DNA of 64,000 nt, from the NCBI RefSeq assembly GCF_901411515.1, contig NZ_CABDUX010000001.1:434001-498000 (forward strand), written 5' to 3'. Origin of the DNA: Raoultibacter phocaeensis (GTDB lineage: Bacteria > Actinomycetota > Coriobacteriia > Coriobacteriales > Eggerthellaceae). Of the stretch, positions 44,901-52,242 are shown piece after piece (the first letter of the stretch is position 1; every line of letters begins with the position of its first letter). The translations under genes were made by a program, and so were the position numbers. A model generated the notes under the pieces. It worked only from the letters and a program-made list of their open reading frames with translations, did not search any database and was not told the DNA's origin.

Positions 44901-45538
44901 GCTGTTGCCGAGTTTTTGATCGAGTTTCCCGCGCCCCGCACGTGCAGGTCCACCACCGCACCAGGCTGAAGGCTCATCGTGGACGCGTCGGTCTTTTCCA
45001 GGTTCACGCCGTCGAGGACGATGGTTCCCTGAAAGGAGGACGCAACCGTTACCGTAGCATCCGACGCCGCCGAAGACCCCTTGAGGACAACCGTGCCGTC
45101 GTGGGCAACGGACGAACCGCCCGCAACGACGCTGGTTTCGTCGATGGCGATCGTGCTGTTCGCAGCCAAGGCGGAAAGATCGATTTCCGCTTCCGCACGC
45201 AGCTCGACTTCCCCGTCCTGCGCCTCGGCGAGCGAGACGAGCGCCTCGGGAGTCGCAATCGGTTCATCGGGCTTCGCAGGCGCATCGTTTGCGGATACGT
45301 CTCCCTCCTCGACACCCGAAGAGCCGGTTCCGCCGGACTCGGGGGATTCGCTTTCGGGCAAACCCTCGTCGCTTGGGGCTTGAGGGGCGCCGCCCTGCTG
45401 CATGTTCGGTACGTCGCCCACATCTGCCGCAGCGTGCGGCGGCGATACCAAGCCGAGCCCGGGTACGAGCCCGAACGCGAGCACTACGGAGAGCAGAAAA
45501 CGCATCGCCCGCGATGGTTGCATTGCTTTTTTGTTCAT
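41960..45538 (-). CDS. Large secreted surface protein with beta-helix repeats, InlB B-repeat and CWBR2 cell-wall domains
   Basis: 1192 residues, GAAAGGAAAC before ATG 45538. A Sec signal (about 1-38, ends PPHAAA) is followed by a Ser/Glu/Pro-rich linker. A long series of degenerate Gly/Ser/Ala repeats (about 180-700, core GAxIGSG) fits a right-handed beta-helix. Next is an InlB/Listeria-Bacteroides repeat (TLAGWHTDPGYATKWDFADP, about 845). Three C-terminal CWBR2 (PF04122) repeats begin RLYGADRFDTS, RLGGEGRQQTA and RLGGDDRIETS. CWBR2 binds anionic wall polymer without a sortase motif, so it is non-covalently displayed, probably for adhesion. The MarR protein gene upstream is on the same strand and may regulate it. 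Confidence 0.93.
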   Translation of the reverse strand: MNKKAMQPSRAMRFLLSVVLAFGLVPGLGLVSPPHAAADVGDVPNMQQGGAPQAPSDEGLPESESPESGGTGSSGVEEGDVSANDAPAKPDEPIATPEALVSLAEAQDGEVELRAEAEIDLSALAANSTIAIDETSVVAGGSSVAHDGTVVLKGSSAASDATVTVASSFQGTIVLDGVNLEKTDASTMSLQPGAVVDLHVRGAGNSIKNSATAATRSYAVISVPAGAELTVSGETDSGTDSLAIEANHTRANSSSAIVTSGAVIGSAANTDSGLITIKNVALFVAAQTENTATATTMYPGAGVRGAIIGSGYIGVAGSISVNDAIIDITATPIVAGSNAAGGVSGALIGSGSGDTMNYSTIAVTSGDITIERSQVTAIAKAAQGSNSGAVIGSGAYGSAGGTILLSDSTVKAVSGSSGTAYGAAIGSGRYGSVSAIEIDGGDVFAVVEASDGTYGAGIGSGEGKNATTNRVSVGSILIDGNPSVVASSQVPRDSATTLFDTGLGLAIPTSASTSGAGIGGGKDADVTSIVINSGTIKAANLAGSATNGGFSFGPGIGAGGRHSSGKGGVLGTVTINGGIVEATSNGWTSNSHAIGAGDGSNLRKGTVVINGGTVVAKSKPINPTVSNGRNGIGAESVVIDGGSVFSEYGGQKDIGIIGYGDGNWKNSQGALIFPSVLSLGAASASVTAGSIDGVACAEVPGAGVYGINDVVSDADGTVYLWLPETGDGEEGSVELTALDAGASKDYAIEYVRNSAVDRNIYDLSSWNAYHPAPMTRYVTVSFVTNTAQALADERVAVGSQLAEPSGLSKEDHTLAGWHTDPGYATKWDFADPVTEGMTLYAKWEAPTSLDVLNVARLYGADRFDTSKNVATYERDIATEKTLIIASGADQHFPDALAASSLSGAHDNAPIVLSQPDYLGDAARSVVEAAQAVEKIYIIGSEYSVSAEVEQALEALHPAAEIVRLGGEGRQQTAELIYQELGSSASKTAILARSMEFPDSLSISPWAAATNSPIFLSSFDEQSFFPSTLDALRTGGFDRVIVLGDAFSIPESAVESVRAAMGLAETDVIRLGGDDRIETSLIVAEWATDAARGNAERLSFDKLAVTRADKHADALAGGALQGLHASVVLLTPTHTVHQDVLAKIAAASDDISEIRFLGDEYAIAIDVVKAYIMAIPCDEHAWKPDDSVRIDLS

Positions 45539-45610
45539 AGGTTTCCTTTCAACGTGAATTCATCTCGTTACCCTGTAGCCGACGGCAAGCAGCGCACGAT
45601 GGCGCATTCG

Positions 45611-46054
45611 TCATCGAAACGAACACGCCCATTCCTGGAAGAAACGGTCGGCGTCGAACATGATTTTCTTCAACCGCTCCTTGACGAGCTCGTGATCGAT
45701 TTCGGAATAGCTTTCGGGACATGCCCTCATGATTTCTTCTCCCGAATCGGTCAAGCGGATGGTGATCTTACGCTTGTCATCCGATTGGGATCCGACTACG
45801 TTGAGCAAGCCCTGCTGTTCGAGTTCGTTGACGAACATCCGAGCAGCCTGCGTGGAAAGGCGGTTCTCGCGAGCAACTTCAGTCAAACTGGCTGAAGCGC
45901 TGAATTCCGAAACCGCCGCAAGAATGAGATACTGTCGAGCCGTCAGGCTCCCGTAGGCTGACCTGAGAAGAGCGTCGGTGCTTTTCTTGACATCGAGGCA
46001 CACTTTCATGGTTTCACGCATGGCCGCCCCAATCATTCGGATGCGGGCAAACAT
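45611..46054 (-). CDS. MarR-family transcriptional regulator (second)
   Basis: About 147 residues; the start is uncertain (ATG 46054 taken, ATG 46021 possible; neither has a clear ribosome site). The winged helix shows LTARQYLILAAVSEFSASAS, TEVARENRLSTQAARMFVNE and SDDKRKITIRLTDSG. It lies 72 bp upstream of the adhesin gene in the same direction, a natural regulator for it. Confidence 0.85.
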   Translation of the reverse strand: MFARIRMIGAAMRETMKVCLDVKKSTDALLRSAYGSLTARQYLILAAVSEFSASASLTEVARENRLSTQAARMFVNELEQQGLLNVVGSQSDDKRKITIRLTDSGEEIMRACPESYSEIDHELVKERLKKIMFDADRFFQEWACSFR

Positions 46055-46452
46055 GCACGAAAAGCGCGGCCTTCGTCGTAAACGCGAACGGGTACGGCTT
46101 CCCGAACGAAGTTGTACCCGTTTCCTGCGGTGATCTAGGAGGTGCTGTAGCGGCTGCCCCGCCCGCATGCGCTGGCCGAGACAACGCAGCTAACCGCGAG
46201 ACGAATGCGCGGCTTTCTTCTCGCTGTCCGCGTCGATGCGCGCTGTCGCCGTTTTCGCTATCGCAGACACCATGCGAAAGCTCTGAAAATGCACCCCCCC
46301 CCGATATATATAACTACTTACAATATTTTGTGTCATCCTGAGCCCTTTCCTGCACATGTACTATATTCCCTAATAATTATGCAGGATACTACATTTTTTG
46401 TGTTTAGAAAATACCTTACATATTTACCTGATGAGATGCTGCCGAAAACGCA
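46055..46452. other. AT-rich intergenic region
   Basis: About 400 bp upstream of MarR 2. Bases 46290-46440 are strikingly AT-rich after a run of nine C. It contains TATATAACTACTTACA (46307-46322), like the palindrome core near MarR 1. Probably the promoter region of MarR 2; no gene seen. Confidence 0.5.
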
Positions 46453-46476
46453 CGTGCCCGCACGTATGCGGGCACG
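46453..46476 (-). terminator. Terminator of the VTC operon
   Basis: 10-bp arms CGTGCCCGCA and TGCGGGCACG with loop CGTA. On the minus strand GCGTTTTCGG follows. It lies 38 bp past the stop of the Cthe_2159-type gene. Confidence 0.65.
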
Positions 46477-46513
46477 AGATGAAATCGAAAACCGGGAACG
46501 CGGGAGCTCGACG

Positions 46514-48643
46514 TTACCCCCGCATACCGCGCTGCACATCGCCGGGGGTTCCCGCCGGCATGCCTCCGCCACCCATGCCGCCTGTCGGTGTGGTCGAAGC
46601 GGTTATCGAAGTCGACGTACCGCCCGACACCGTGCCCGATTCAGCGTATCCGTCGGCGTTCGCATCGGCAACCGTACCGCCGATGACGAGCTGATACGTG
46701 CCGCCTTCCTCGAAAAGAGGCGAACTTGCAAGCACCATGCCGAACTGCTTGGTCGAAGTATAGGATACGAGCACGGTACCCGCTTCGTCGGTCACGGCAA
46801 CCGACTCGCCAGCGCTGCCGCTGATCGTATTGAACGAGAAAGGCTGTTCGCCGCTGGTGAAGTTCTGGGCCATCCCGGTCGAGCCCACCATGAGCACGGT
46901 GCCCCCCGAAACGCTTGCCGAAAGATCATAGTCGAACGCGCCGTCACCGCTGCTCGTGGGACCGGTCACCAGAAGCACGCCGCCCGATATCTCGACGGTG
47001 CCGTTGGAATCGACCGCATCGCCGCCCGCTTCGAGCACCGTGTAGCCACCGGTTATCTCGATGAGGCAGTTTTCGTCGCCCATGGTCATGCCTCCCTCGG
47101 CAAACGCGTTGTCGGGCGCTCCGCCGTTCTGCATGCGCTCGCTGCCCTCTTCGCCCGACTGCTCGAACGATCCGCCGGGCACCATACCGCCTCCCGGACC
47201 TTGCGCGGCGCTCTCATCCGACGCGCCTGTGCCGCTCGCTTCGGCGGCGGCTTTATCGGCCGGCGTTTCGGCTGCCGCTGCGTTGATCGCATCGTCATCA
47301 GCAACGATGTGCGTATCACCGCCGTTGATGAAGAGTTTCTCCGCCTCGTAGCCTTCGAAACAGCTTCGGATGTCGATCGTACCGCCATCGATGGTAAGCG
47401 AAGTTTCGGCGTGCACTGCATCGTCGCCCGCGTCGATCGTAAGGTCACCGCCCGAAATCAGCGCATCGAGATCGCTGTGTATCGCATCGTCCGTCGCTTC
47501 GATCGAAAGCGTGCCGCCCGCGACGCGCAGATACGTGACGGCTTGGATGCCGTCGTCGCCTGCACTCAGGTCGAACGTACCGCCGTCGATGGTCACGAAT
47601 CCGCGTACTTCGTCGGTATCCTTGTTCGACTTGATGCAGTCTCCGCCCGCAACAACGCTGAACGTGCCGTCGAGGATCTTCACGCAGTCGCGACCGCGCA
47701 GGCCGTCTTCGACCGCCTGCACCGTGAAGGCGCCTCCCGTAATCACGAGATCGTCCTTCGAGCAGATAGCATGGCGATACGAGCTCGTCACCGCGAGCGC
47801 GCCCGTTCCGTTGATCGTCACGTCGCTTTTGCTGAACAAGGTCGCATACGGCTCGTCGGAACCGTCCTCAAGCACGTAGTTCGCGCCGTCGGAAAGCGTG
47901 TTCACCGAACCGTCTGCCAGCGTGATGAAGCATTTGTCAGTTTGCTTGACGTAAAGAGCCGGTCCCTCTTCGTTGTGGATGGTAACACCGTCAAGAACGA
48001 TCTGCACCTTCACGGTATCGGCCGTTTCAACGACAAGCTGCCCATCGGAAAGCTCCCCTGACACGATGTAGGTTCCCTCTTCGGCGATCGTAACCGTCGA
48101 TCCGTCCGCAACGGCTCCCGAACCGTCGACGGTCGAACCTTCTTGCGACAGCCCGATGCGCGTGGCCGTCGTTTCGTCAAAGCTTGCATCTTTGTCGCGA
48201 TCGGTGTACTCGAAATCCATGCCCGCGACGTTGGCGGACGATACGACGTCTGCGCCCGTCGTCGTGGCGGCCGTCGAAGTCGCCGAAGCGGTTGTAGACG
48301 AGGTGCCGGACGAGCCCGCCTCGCCGGTCGGCGATTCGGCGGACATCGAGCAGGCAGGCAAACACAGCGCAGCCGCAAGCCCGATCGAAAGGGCGAAGCT
48401 TCCGACCGATCTTCGCGTAGGCGCCGAGCGCACGCCGTGGGCGGTTTCCGCCGCACAGGCTGCCTCCGTCGTAGCGGCCATTTCCCCTGCTGAGATTGCC
48501 TCCCTTGCGGAGGTCATTTCGTCTGTAGAGGTTGTTGGCGCTACTGAGGTTGCCTTTTCCGCAGAGGTTGTTTCCATTGCAGAAGCTTTCGCCGATACCG
48601 GAGTGGTTTTCGCTTTGAAGGTGGTTTCGGAAGAATGGTTCAT
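46514..48643 (-). CDS. Cthe_2159-type carbohydrate-binding lipoprotein
   Basis: 709 residues from ATG 48643. A lipobox LCLPAC occurs near residue 94, after an unusually long Ser/Thr/Ala/Glu-rich leader made of degenerate repeats; the true start may be a later Met. The body (about 150-480) has the repeating IDGGTFDLSAGDDGIQA and ISGGDLTIDAGDDAVHAE pattern of the Cthe_2159 (PF14262) beta-helix, which binds polygalacturonate-like polymers in the founding member. A second beta region follows a Gly/Gln linker. It is last in the operon after the VTC and DUF4956 genes, with 2 bp between stop and start, and is anchored outside the membrane. Confidence 0.85.
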   Translation of the reverse strand: MNHSSETTFKAKTTPVSAKASAMETTSAEKATSVAPTTSTDEMTSAREAISAGEMAATTEAACAAETAHGVRSAPTRRSVGSFALSIGLAAALCLPACSMSAESPTGEAGSSGTSSTTASATSTAATTTGADVVSSANVAGMDFEYTDRDKDASFDETTATRIGLSQEGSTVDGSGAVADGSTVTIAEEGTYIVSGELSDGQLVVETADTVKVQIVLDGVTIHNEEGPALYVKQTDKCFITLADGSVNTLSDGANYVLEDGSDEPYATLFSKSDVTINGTGALAVTSSYRHAICSKDDLVITGGAFTVQAVEDGLRGRDCVKILDGTFSVVAGGDCIKSNKDTDEVRGFVTIDGGTFDLSAGDDGIQAVTYLRVAGGTLSIEATDDAIHSDLDALISGGDLTIDAGDDAVHAETSLTIDGGTIDIRSCFEGYEAEKLFINGGDTHIVADDDAINAAAAETPADKAAAEASGTGASDESAAQGPGGGMVPGGSFEQSGEEGSERMQNGGAPDNAFAEGGMTMGDENCLIEITGGYTVLEAGGDAVDSNGTVEISGGVLLVTGPTSSGDGAFDYDLSASVSGGTVLMVGSTGMAQNFTSGEQPFSFNTISGSAGESVAVTDEAGTVLVSYTSTKQFGMVLASSPLFEEGGTYQLVIGGTVADANADGYAESGTVSGGTSTSITASTTPTGGMGGGGMPAGTPGDVQRGMRG

Positions 48644-48645
48644 AG

Positions 48646-49341
48646 TTACAGCACGTCCCTTGCAACGGCCGGACGGCCGCACGATATCTTGAGGTTTCCA
48701 TTGCGGTAGCGCAGCTCGTCGATCATGCTCTTCTCGTATCCGGGGCGCTTGAGCTGGATTTCGTATTCAAGCAGAAAGAGGCTTCCCATGTTGGTAGTCT
48801 GCACCTCGATGAGCTCATGCGAATCGGTATAGCGATCGAACACATCGTCGAACAGTCCTGTGTAGTCGAGATCTTCGGGTATCGTGATTTTGAGCGCTTT
48901 GCCCGGCTCTTTCTTCTTGCCGAACGGCGAGACTACATAGATCACGTTTGCAAACCCCACGATCACGGTGAACGCAGCCGCAAGCCACAAGAAGCCCATC
49001 CCGGTGGCAAGCCCGATCGCCATTGCGAAGAACACGCTGCCGATGTCTTTTGCGCTGCCGGGGATGGAGCGGAACCGAACGAGGTTGAACACGCCCATCA
49101 CCGCGATGCCCGCCCCAAGGTTTCCGTTGACGAGTGTGATGACCATCTGCACGATAAGCGGCAAAAGCGCCAGCGTGACCACGAAGTTTTTCGAGTAGTT
49201 GTGCTTGAACATGTACACCATCGCAACCGCACAGCCGAGCACAAGCGAAGCGAGGCAGCACCAGAGAAAACTGGTCGAGGATATATTGGCAACAAGCGAA
49301 TCGCTCGTGCCGAACACCGAGGTAAACATAGAATCAAGCAT
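48646..49341 (-). CDS. DUF4956 membrane protein
   Basis: 231 residues from ATG 49341. Three or four N-terminal helices (about 20-140), with LVNGNLGAGIAVMGVFNLVR and FRSIPGSAKDIGSVFFAMAI, are the family core; a soluble C-terminal domain follows (about 150-231). The gene overlaps the end of the VTC gene by 8 bp. The family nearly always occurs next to VTC proteins; its function is unknown, and a membrane partner or channel is a common guess. Confidence 0.9.
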   Translation of the reverse strand: MLDSMFTSVFGTSDSLVANISSTSFLWCCLASLVLGCAVAMVYMFKHNYSKNFVVTLALLPLIVQMVITLVNGNLGAGIAVMGVFNLVRFRSIPGSAKDIGSVFFAMAIGLATGMGFLWLAAAFTVIVGFANVIYVVSPFGKKKEPGKALKITIPEDLDYTGLFDDVFDRYTDSHELIEVQTTNMGSLFLLEYEIQLKRPGYEKSMIDELRYRNGNLKISCGRPAVARDVL

Positions 49342-50389
49342 AGGTTTTCTTCCTCTCGTTTGTTGCACCGTGACGGCCGTGGTCAGCTTTCGCGCTCGCA
49401 GTGCGACGGGAAACCGTTATCGCATCGGCAGTGCGGCCGCGTGAAGCGGGAGCCGTTATCGCATCGGAGGTGCACCTGCACGACGGCGCCATCCCCGCGT
49501 GTCGCGGCGAGTCGGCTTTCACACCTTCAACGAAGCCGAATTTGGAGCGTTTTTTCGCATGGCGTCCCTGCGGCGTATCGGCAAGAAGAGCCGCTGAAGC
49601 AACCGGGACGAACGCTTCAGCCTCCGTGCGCAGCGACTGATTTCCTACCAGCGAGAGGTACGCCGCACCGTACTTCGAAAACGACTGCGGAAAGGCGCGC
49701 GCCGCGCTCAACGCATCGACGAGCCACGTTGGGAGCGGTCCTGCGTTCTTCACCTCCATGATGACCTCGCCGGGTTCGATAAGCGGCTCGGAATCCTCCG
49801 TGAGCCGGATGCTTTTCGCCGTGCTATCGGCCACGATGCCGGCGTCGAACGTGATGCGCAGCTCGCTTGCAAGCGGATCGGCATACGCCCCCCGATCGCA
49901 GATGACAAGCATCGAGGGCGCCAGCCGCTCGTAACGCTCCCGGAAAAAATCGATCTCTGCAGCAATCTGAAGGCTTCGCCGGGAAAGCGACTGCTCGGCG
50001 GCGAGGGGATCGTCAAGCGGAGCTGCCATGCAAGCGCGCTTGTACGATTCACCTCCCAGATACGCATTCGCCGCAGCGAGCGTCATCGAAACGCGCCGCT
50101 TGTACACGATGCCCTCGAACTTCTTCTTGATTTCCAAAAACGCCTGCGTGTTGTCGGTCGCCTCGCCGTATGTGCGCAGCCGAAGCTTTTCCTTATAGAG
50201 CGGTTTATCGAGCGAGCGTTCGATAATCGCGTATTCCGGCGTGTCGAAATAGAGGCTTCGCACCTGCGAAAAACCGTACTCCGAAAGCTCCATGTGCTCT
50301 TCGACTGCAGCAAGAAGGCAACGGTGCTGTTTGGCGCTTAAGCGGTATTTCATCTCTTTACGTGCGAAAACATCTGAATAGGTACTCAT
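49334..50389 (-). CDS. VTC-domain protein (polyphosphate polymerase-like)
   Basis: 351 residues from ATG 50389 (GAAAGGAAAC upstream). The CYTH/VTC tunnel fold is seen in RKEMKYRLS, RSLYFDTPEYAI, YKEKLRLRTYG, FLEIKKKFEGIVYKRRV and IMEVKNAGPLPTW, whose basic and acidic residues line the tunnel in yeast Vtc4. There it makes polyphosphate from ATP. The C-terminal 70 residues are a low-complexity Arg/Ala tail coded by repeated DNA (CCGTTATCGCATCGG at 49414 and 49453). It starts the VTC-DUF4956-Cthe_2159 operon. Confidence 0.88.
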   Translation of the reverse strand: MSTYSDVFARKEMKYRLSAKQHRCLLAAVEEHMELSEYGFSQVRSLYFDTPEYAIIERSLDKPLYKEKLRLRTYGEATDNTQAFLEIKKKFEGIVYKRRVSMTLAAANAYLGGESYKRACMAAPLDDPLAAEQSLSRRSLQIAAEIDFFRERYERLAPSMLVICDRGAYADPLASELRITFDAGIVADSTAKSIRLTEDSEPLIEPGEVIMEVKNAGPLPTWLVDALSAARAFPQSFSKYGAAYLSLVGNQSLRTEAEAFVPVASAALLADTPQGRHAKKRSKFGFVEGVKADSPRHAGMAPSCRCTSDAITAPASRGRTADAITVSRRTASAKADHGRHGATNERKKTYA

Positions 50390-50664
50390 ATCGTTTCCTT
50401 TCTGTTCTCGATGCCTCGGGCGCAAACACGTGCGCGCAGAGCTTCGATCGACCCTATGCTACGAGCCGTTGCTTAAATTTCCCTGAAAGGCATTTGTACG
50501 AGACGTAAAACAGCCTCGGATAGCGTGTTTTTAGCAGTGGCTTAGGAGGAGACTATTGATTTCCGCATATGATCTGATTAAAATCCGATAATACTCAGAT
50601 TTATCGAGCAAAAGCGTGAGCTTCGTAGCCCGCAATAAGACACCCAGCGAAAGGAGACCCGTGT

Positions 50665-50955
50665 ATGGAACCGATCTATCCCTTGACCGCTCTCTCGAAA
50701 GACGTTAAGGAAGTGAAGGACTGCGCGAAAGAGAACGTCGTCCGCATCACCGAGAACGGAAAAGCCGCATACATTTTTACGAGCGAGAAAGTATTCGAGG
50801 AGCGTATCCGCAGGGAGCGGGAAGATGCTGCATACGAAGCATATCTGTTGAAAGCCGTTGGTGAGGGCATCGAAGACGTTCAGGCAGGACGCTACGTCAC
50901 TACACGCGAAGAGGTATTCGCCGAAGCGTCGAAACGCAGGAAGCGCCATGCATAA
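50665..50955 (+). CDS. Phd/YefM-type antitoxin
   Basis: 96 residues, GAAAGGAG before ATG 50665. The N-terminus YPLTALSKDVKEVKDCAKEN and VRITENGKAAYIFTSEKVFE fit the Phd/YefM DNA-binding fold; the rest is a helical toxin-neutralising tail. It overlaps the start of a RelE/ParE-type toxin gene by 8 bp, the usual arrangement. The toxin is frameshifted here. Confidence 0.85.
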   Translation: MEPIYPLTALSKDVKEVKDCAKENVVRITENGKAAYIFTSEKVFEERIRREREDAAYEAYLLKAVGEGIEDVQAGRYVTTREEVFAEASKRRKRHA

Positions 50956-51218
50956 GATTGTCTACGCCGATCGGTTCATCGACGATGTTGCCCAGGTTTA
51001 CTCAGAAACCGTACTGGCTGAAATCGATAGGTGGTTGGAACTGCTCGAGACGTTACCCGAGATTGGCTCTTCGAACGTACGCGAAATCGCTCACACGCCG
51101 CTTTGGCAATAACCTCAGGAAAATCCCCGTGTCGTCATTCGTCATCGTGTACCGATACGATGACGAAGAAAATCTGCTCGAAGTGCTCGCCATGCCGTAT
51201 GCAGCAACCATTACCTAA
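50948..51218 (+). pseudogene. RelE/ParE-type toxin, frameshifted
   Basis: From ATG 50948 the first frame reads HKIVYADRFIDDVAQVYSET and continues to IGSSNVREI, then stops at 51112. The second half, LTRRFGNNLRKIPVSSFVIV then YRYDDEENLLEVLAM, is in another frame, ending at 51218. Together they make one RelE/ParE-like protein of about 90 residues. One base too many near 51080-51095, for example at GCGAAATCGC, explains it. Either the toxin is inactive or the read has an error. Confidence 0.75.
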
Positions 51219-51426
51219 GGGTTTCAGGGCAATTTCAGCTAAGCGGGTACAATAGGTTTATTGCATCGATGGCTCGCTGCCAAACGAGCAAGCGAACCTT
51301 CGGCAGAGAACCGCTCGCGCGAGCGGCCTGCTGCGGACTGCAGAAGCGAGTCTGCATGTTCGGTCTCGCCGCCACTGCACGTGAGGTCGAACGCACGACA
51401 TGAGCCTGAGAGAAAGGAGCCGCATC

Positions 51427-52242
51427 ATGCAGATACTCATCGTCGAAGACGATGCGCGCCTTGCGGCCGCCCTCGGACACATCCTCGAGGAAAACGGCTA
51501 CAAAGTCGATGTCGTGCACGATGGAAAAACGGGGCTCGAATACGGCGAAAGCGGCATGTACGATGTCATCATCCTCGATGTCATGCTGCCGAAGATGAAC
51601 GGCTTCGACGTGGTAGCCGAGCTGCGCCGACGCAAAGTGGATACCGCCGTGCTCATGCTCACCGCGCGCGACGCCGTGCCGGAAAAGATCACCGGACTCG
51701 ACAGCGGAGCAGACGATTACATGACTAAACCGTTTTCGCCCGCCGAGCTGCTCGCCCACCTTCGCGCCCTCACCCGCCGCCAAGGCGAGGTGGTTTTCGA
51801 AACCCTCGAGTACGCCGATCTGACTCTCAACCTCGAAAGTTTCGATCTTACCTACGCCGCAAAGTCCATCCATCTGGGCTTGAAGGAGTTTTCGATCTTG
51901 AAAATCCTCATGCTCAATCCGAACCAGGTCATTTCGAAAGAAACCCTCATCTCCAAAGTGTGGGGCATCGAGTCGAGTGCCGAAGACAACAACGTCGAAG
52001 CGTACATCTCGTTTCTGCGCAAGAAACTCAAGTTCCTCGGGTCGAAGGCGGCAATCGAAACGTTGCGCAAAGCGGGCTATCGTCTGACAGCCGAACGAGC
52101 CGCCGGAACGTCGGCGGATTCAGGGCTGACCGATACGGGCGAAGACGTCGCCGCAGCCGAGCCAGAGAAGACGGAGCGAGCCGCAGAATGCATCGTTGGT
52201 GCGCAATCCGATGCGAATCCCGAAGCGAGGGCCGTCTCGTAG
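51427..52242 (+). CDS. OmpR-family response regulator
   Basis: 271 residues from ATG 51427 (AAGGAG 8 nt upstream). The receiver has LIVEDDARL, the phospho-acceptor in VIILDVMLPKMNG (Asp about 51), MLTARD and KPFSPAEL. The winged helix (about 130-225) has LTLNLESFDLTYAAKSIHLG and NVEAYISFLRKKLKFLGSKA. A 40-residue acidic tail is unusual. The kinase gene overlaps its end, so the two form a pair. Confidence 0.95.
   Translation: MQILIVEDDARLAAALGHILEENGYKVDVVHDGKTGLEYGESGMYDVIILDVMLPKMNGFDVVAELRRRKVDTAVLMLTARDAVPEKITGLDSGADDYMTKPFSPAELLAHLRALTRRQGEVVFETLEYADLTLNLESFDLTYAAKSIHLGLKEFSILKILMLNPNQVISKETLISKVWGIESSAEDNNVEAYISFLRKKLKFLGSKAAIETLRKAGYRLTAERAAGTSADSGLTDTGEDVAAAEPEKTERAAECIVGAQSDANPEARAVS

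Noticed and set aside
44119-45895. Several open frames opposite the adhesin gene
   Set aside because: They mirror Gly/Ser repeats and have no signals of their own.
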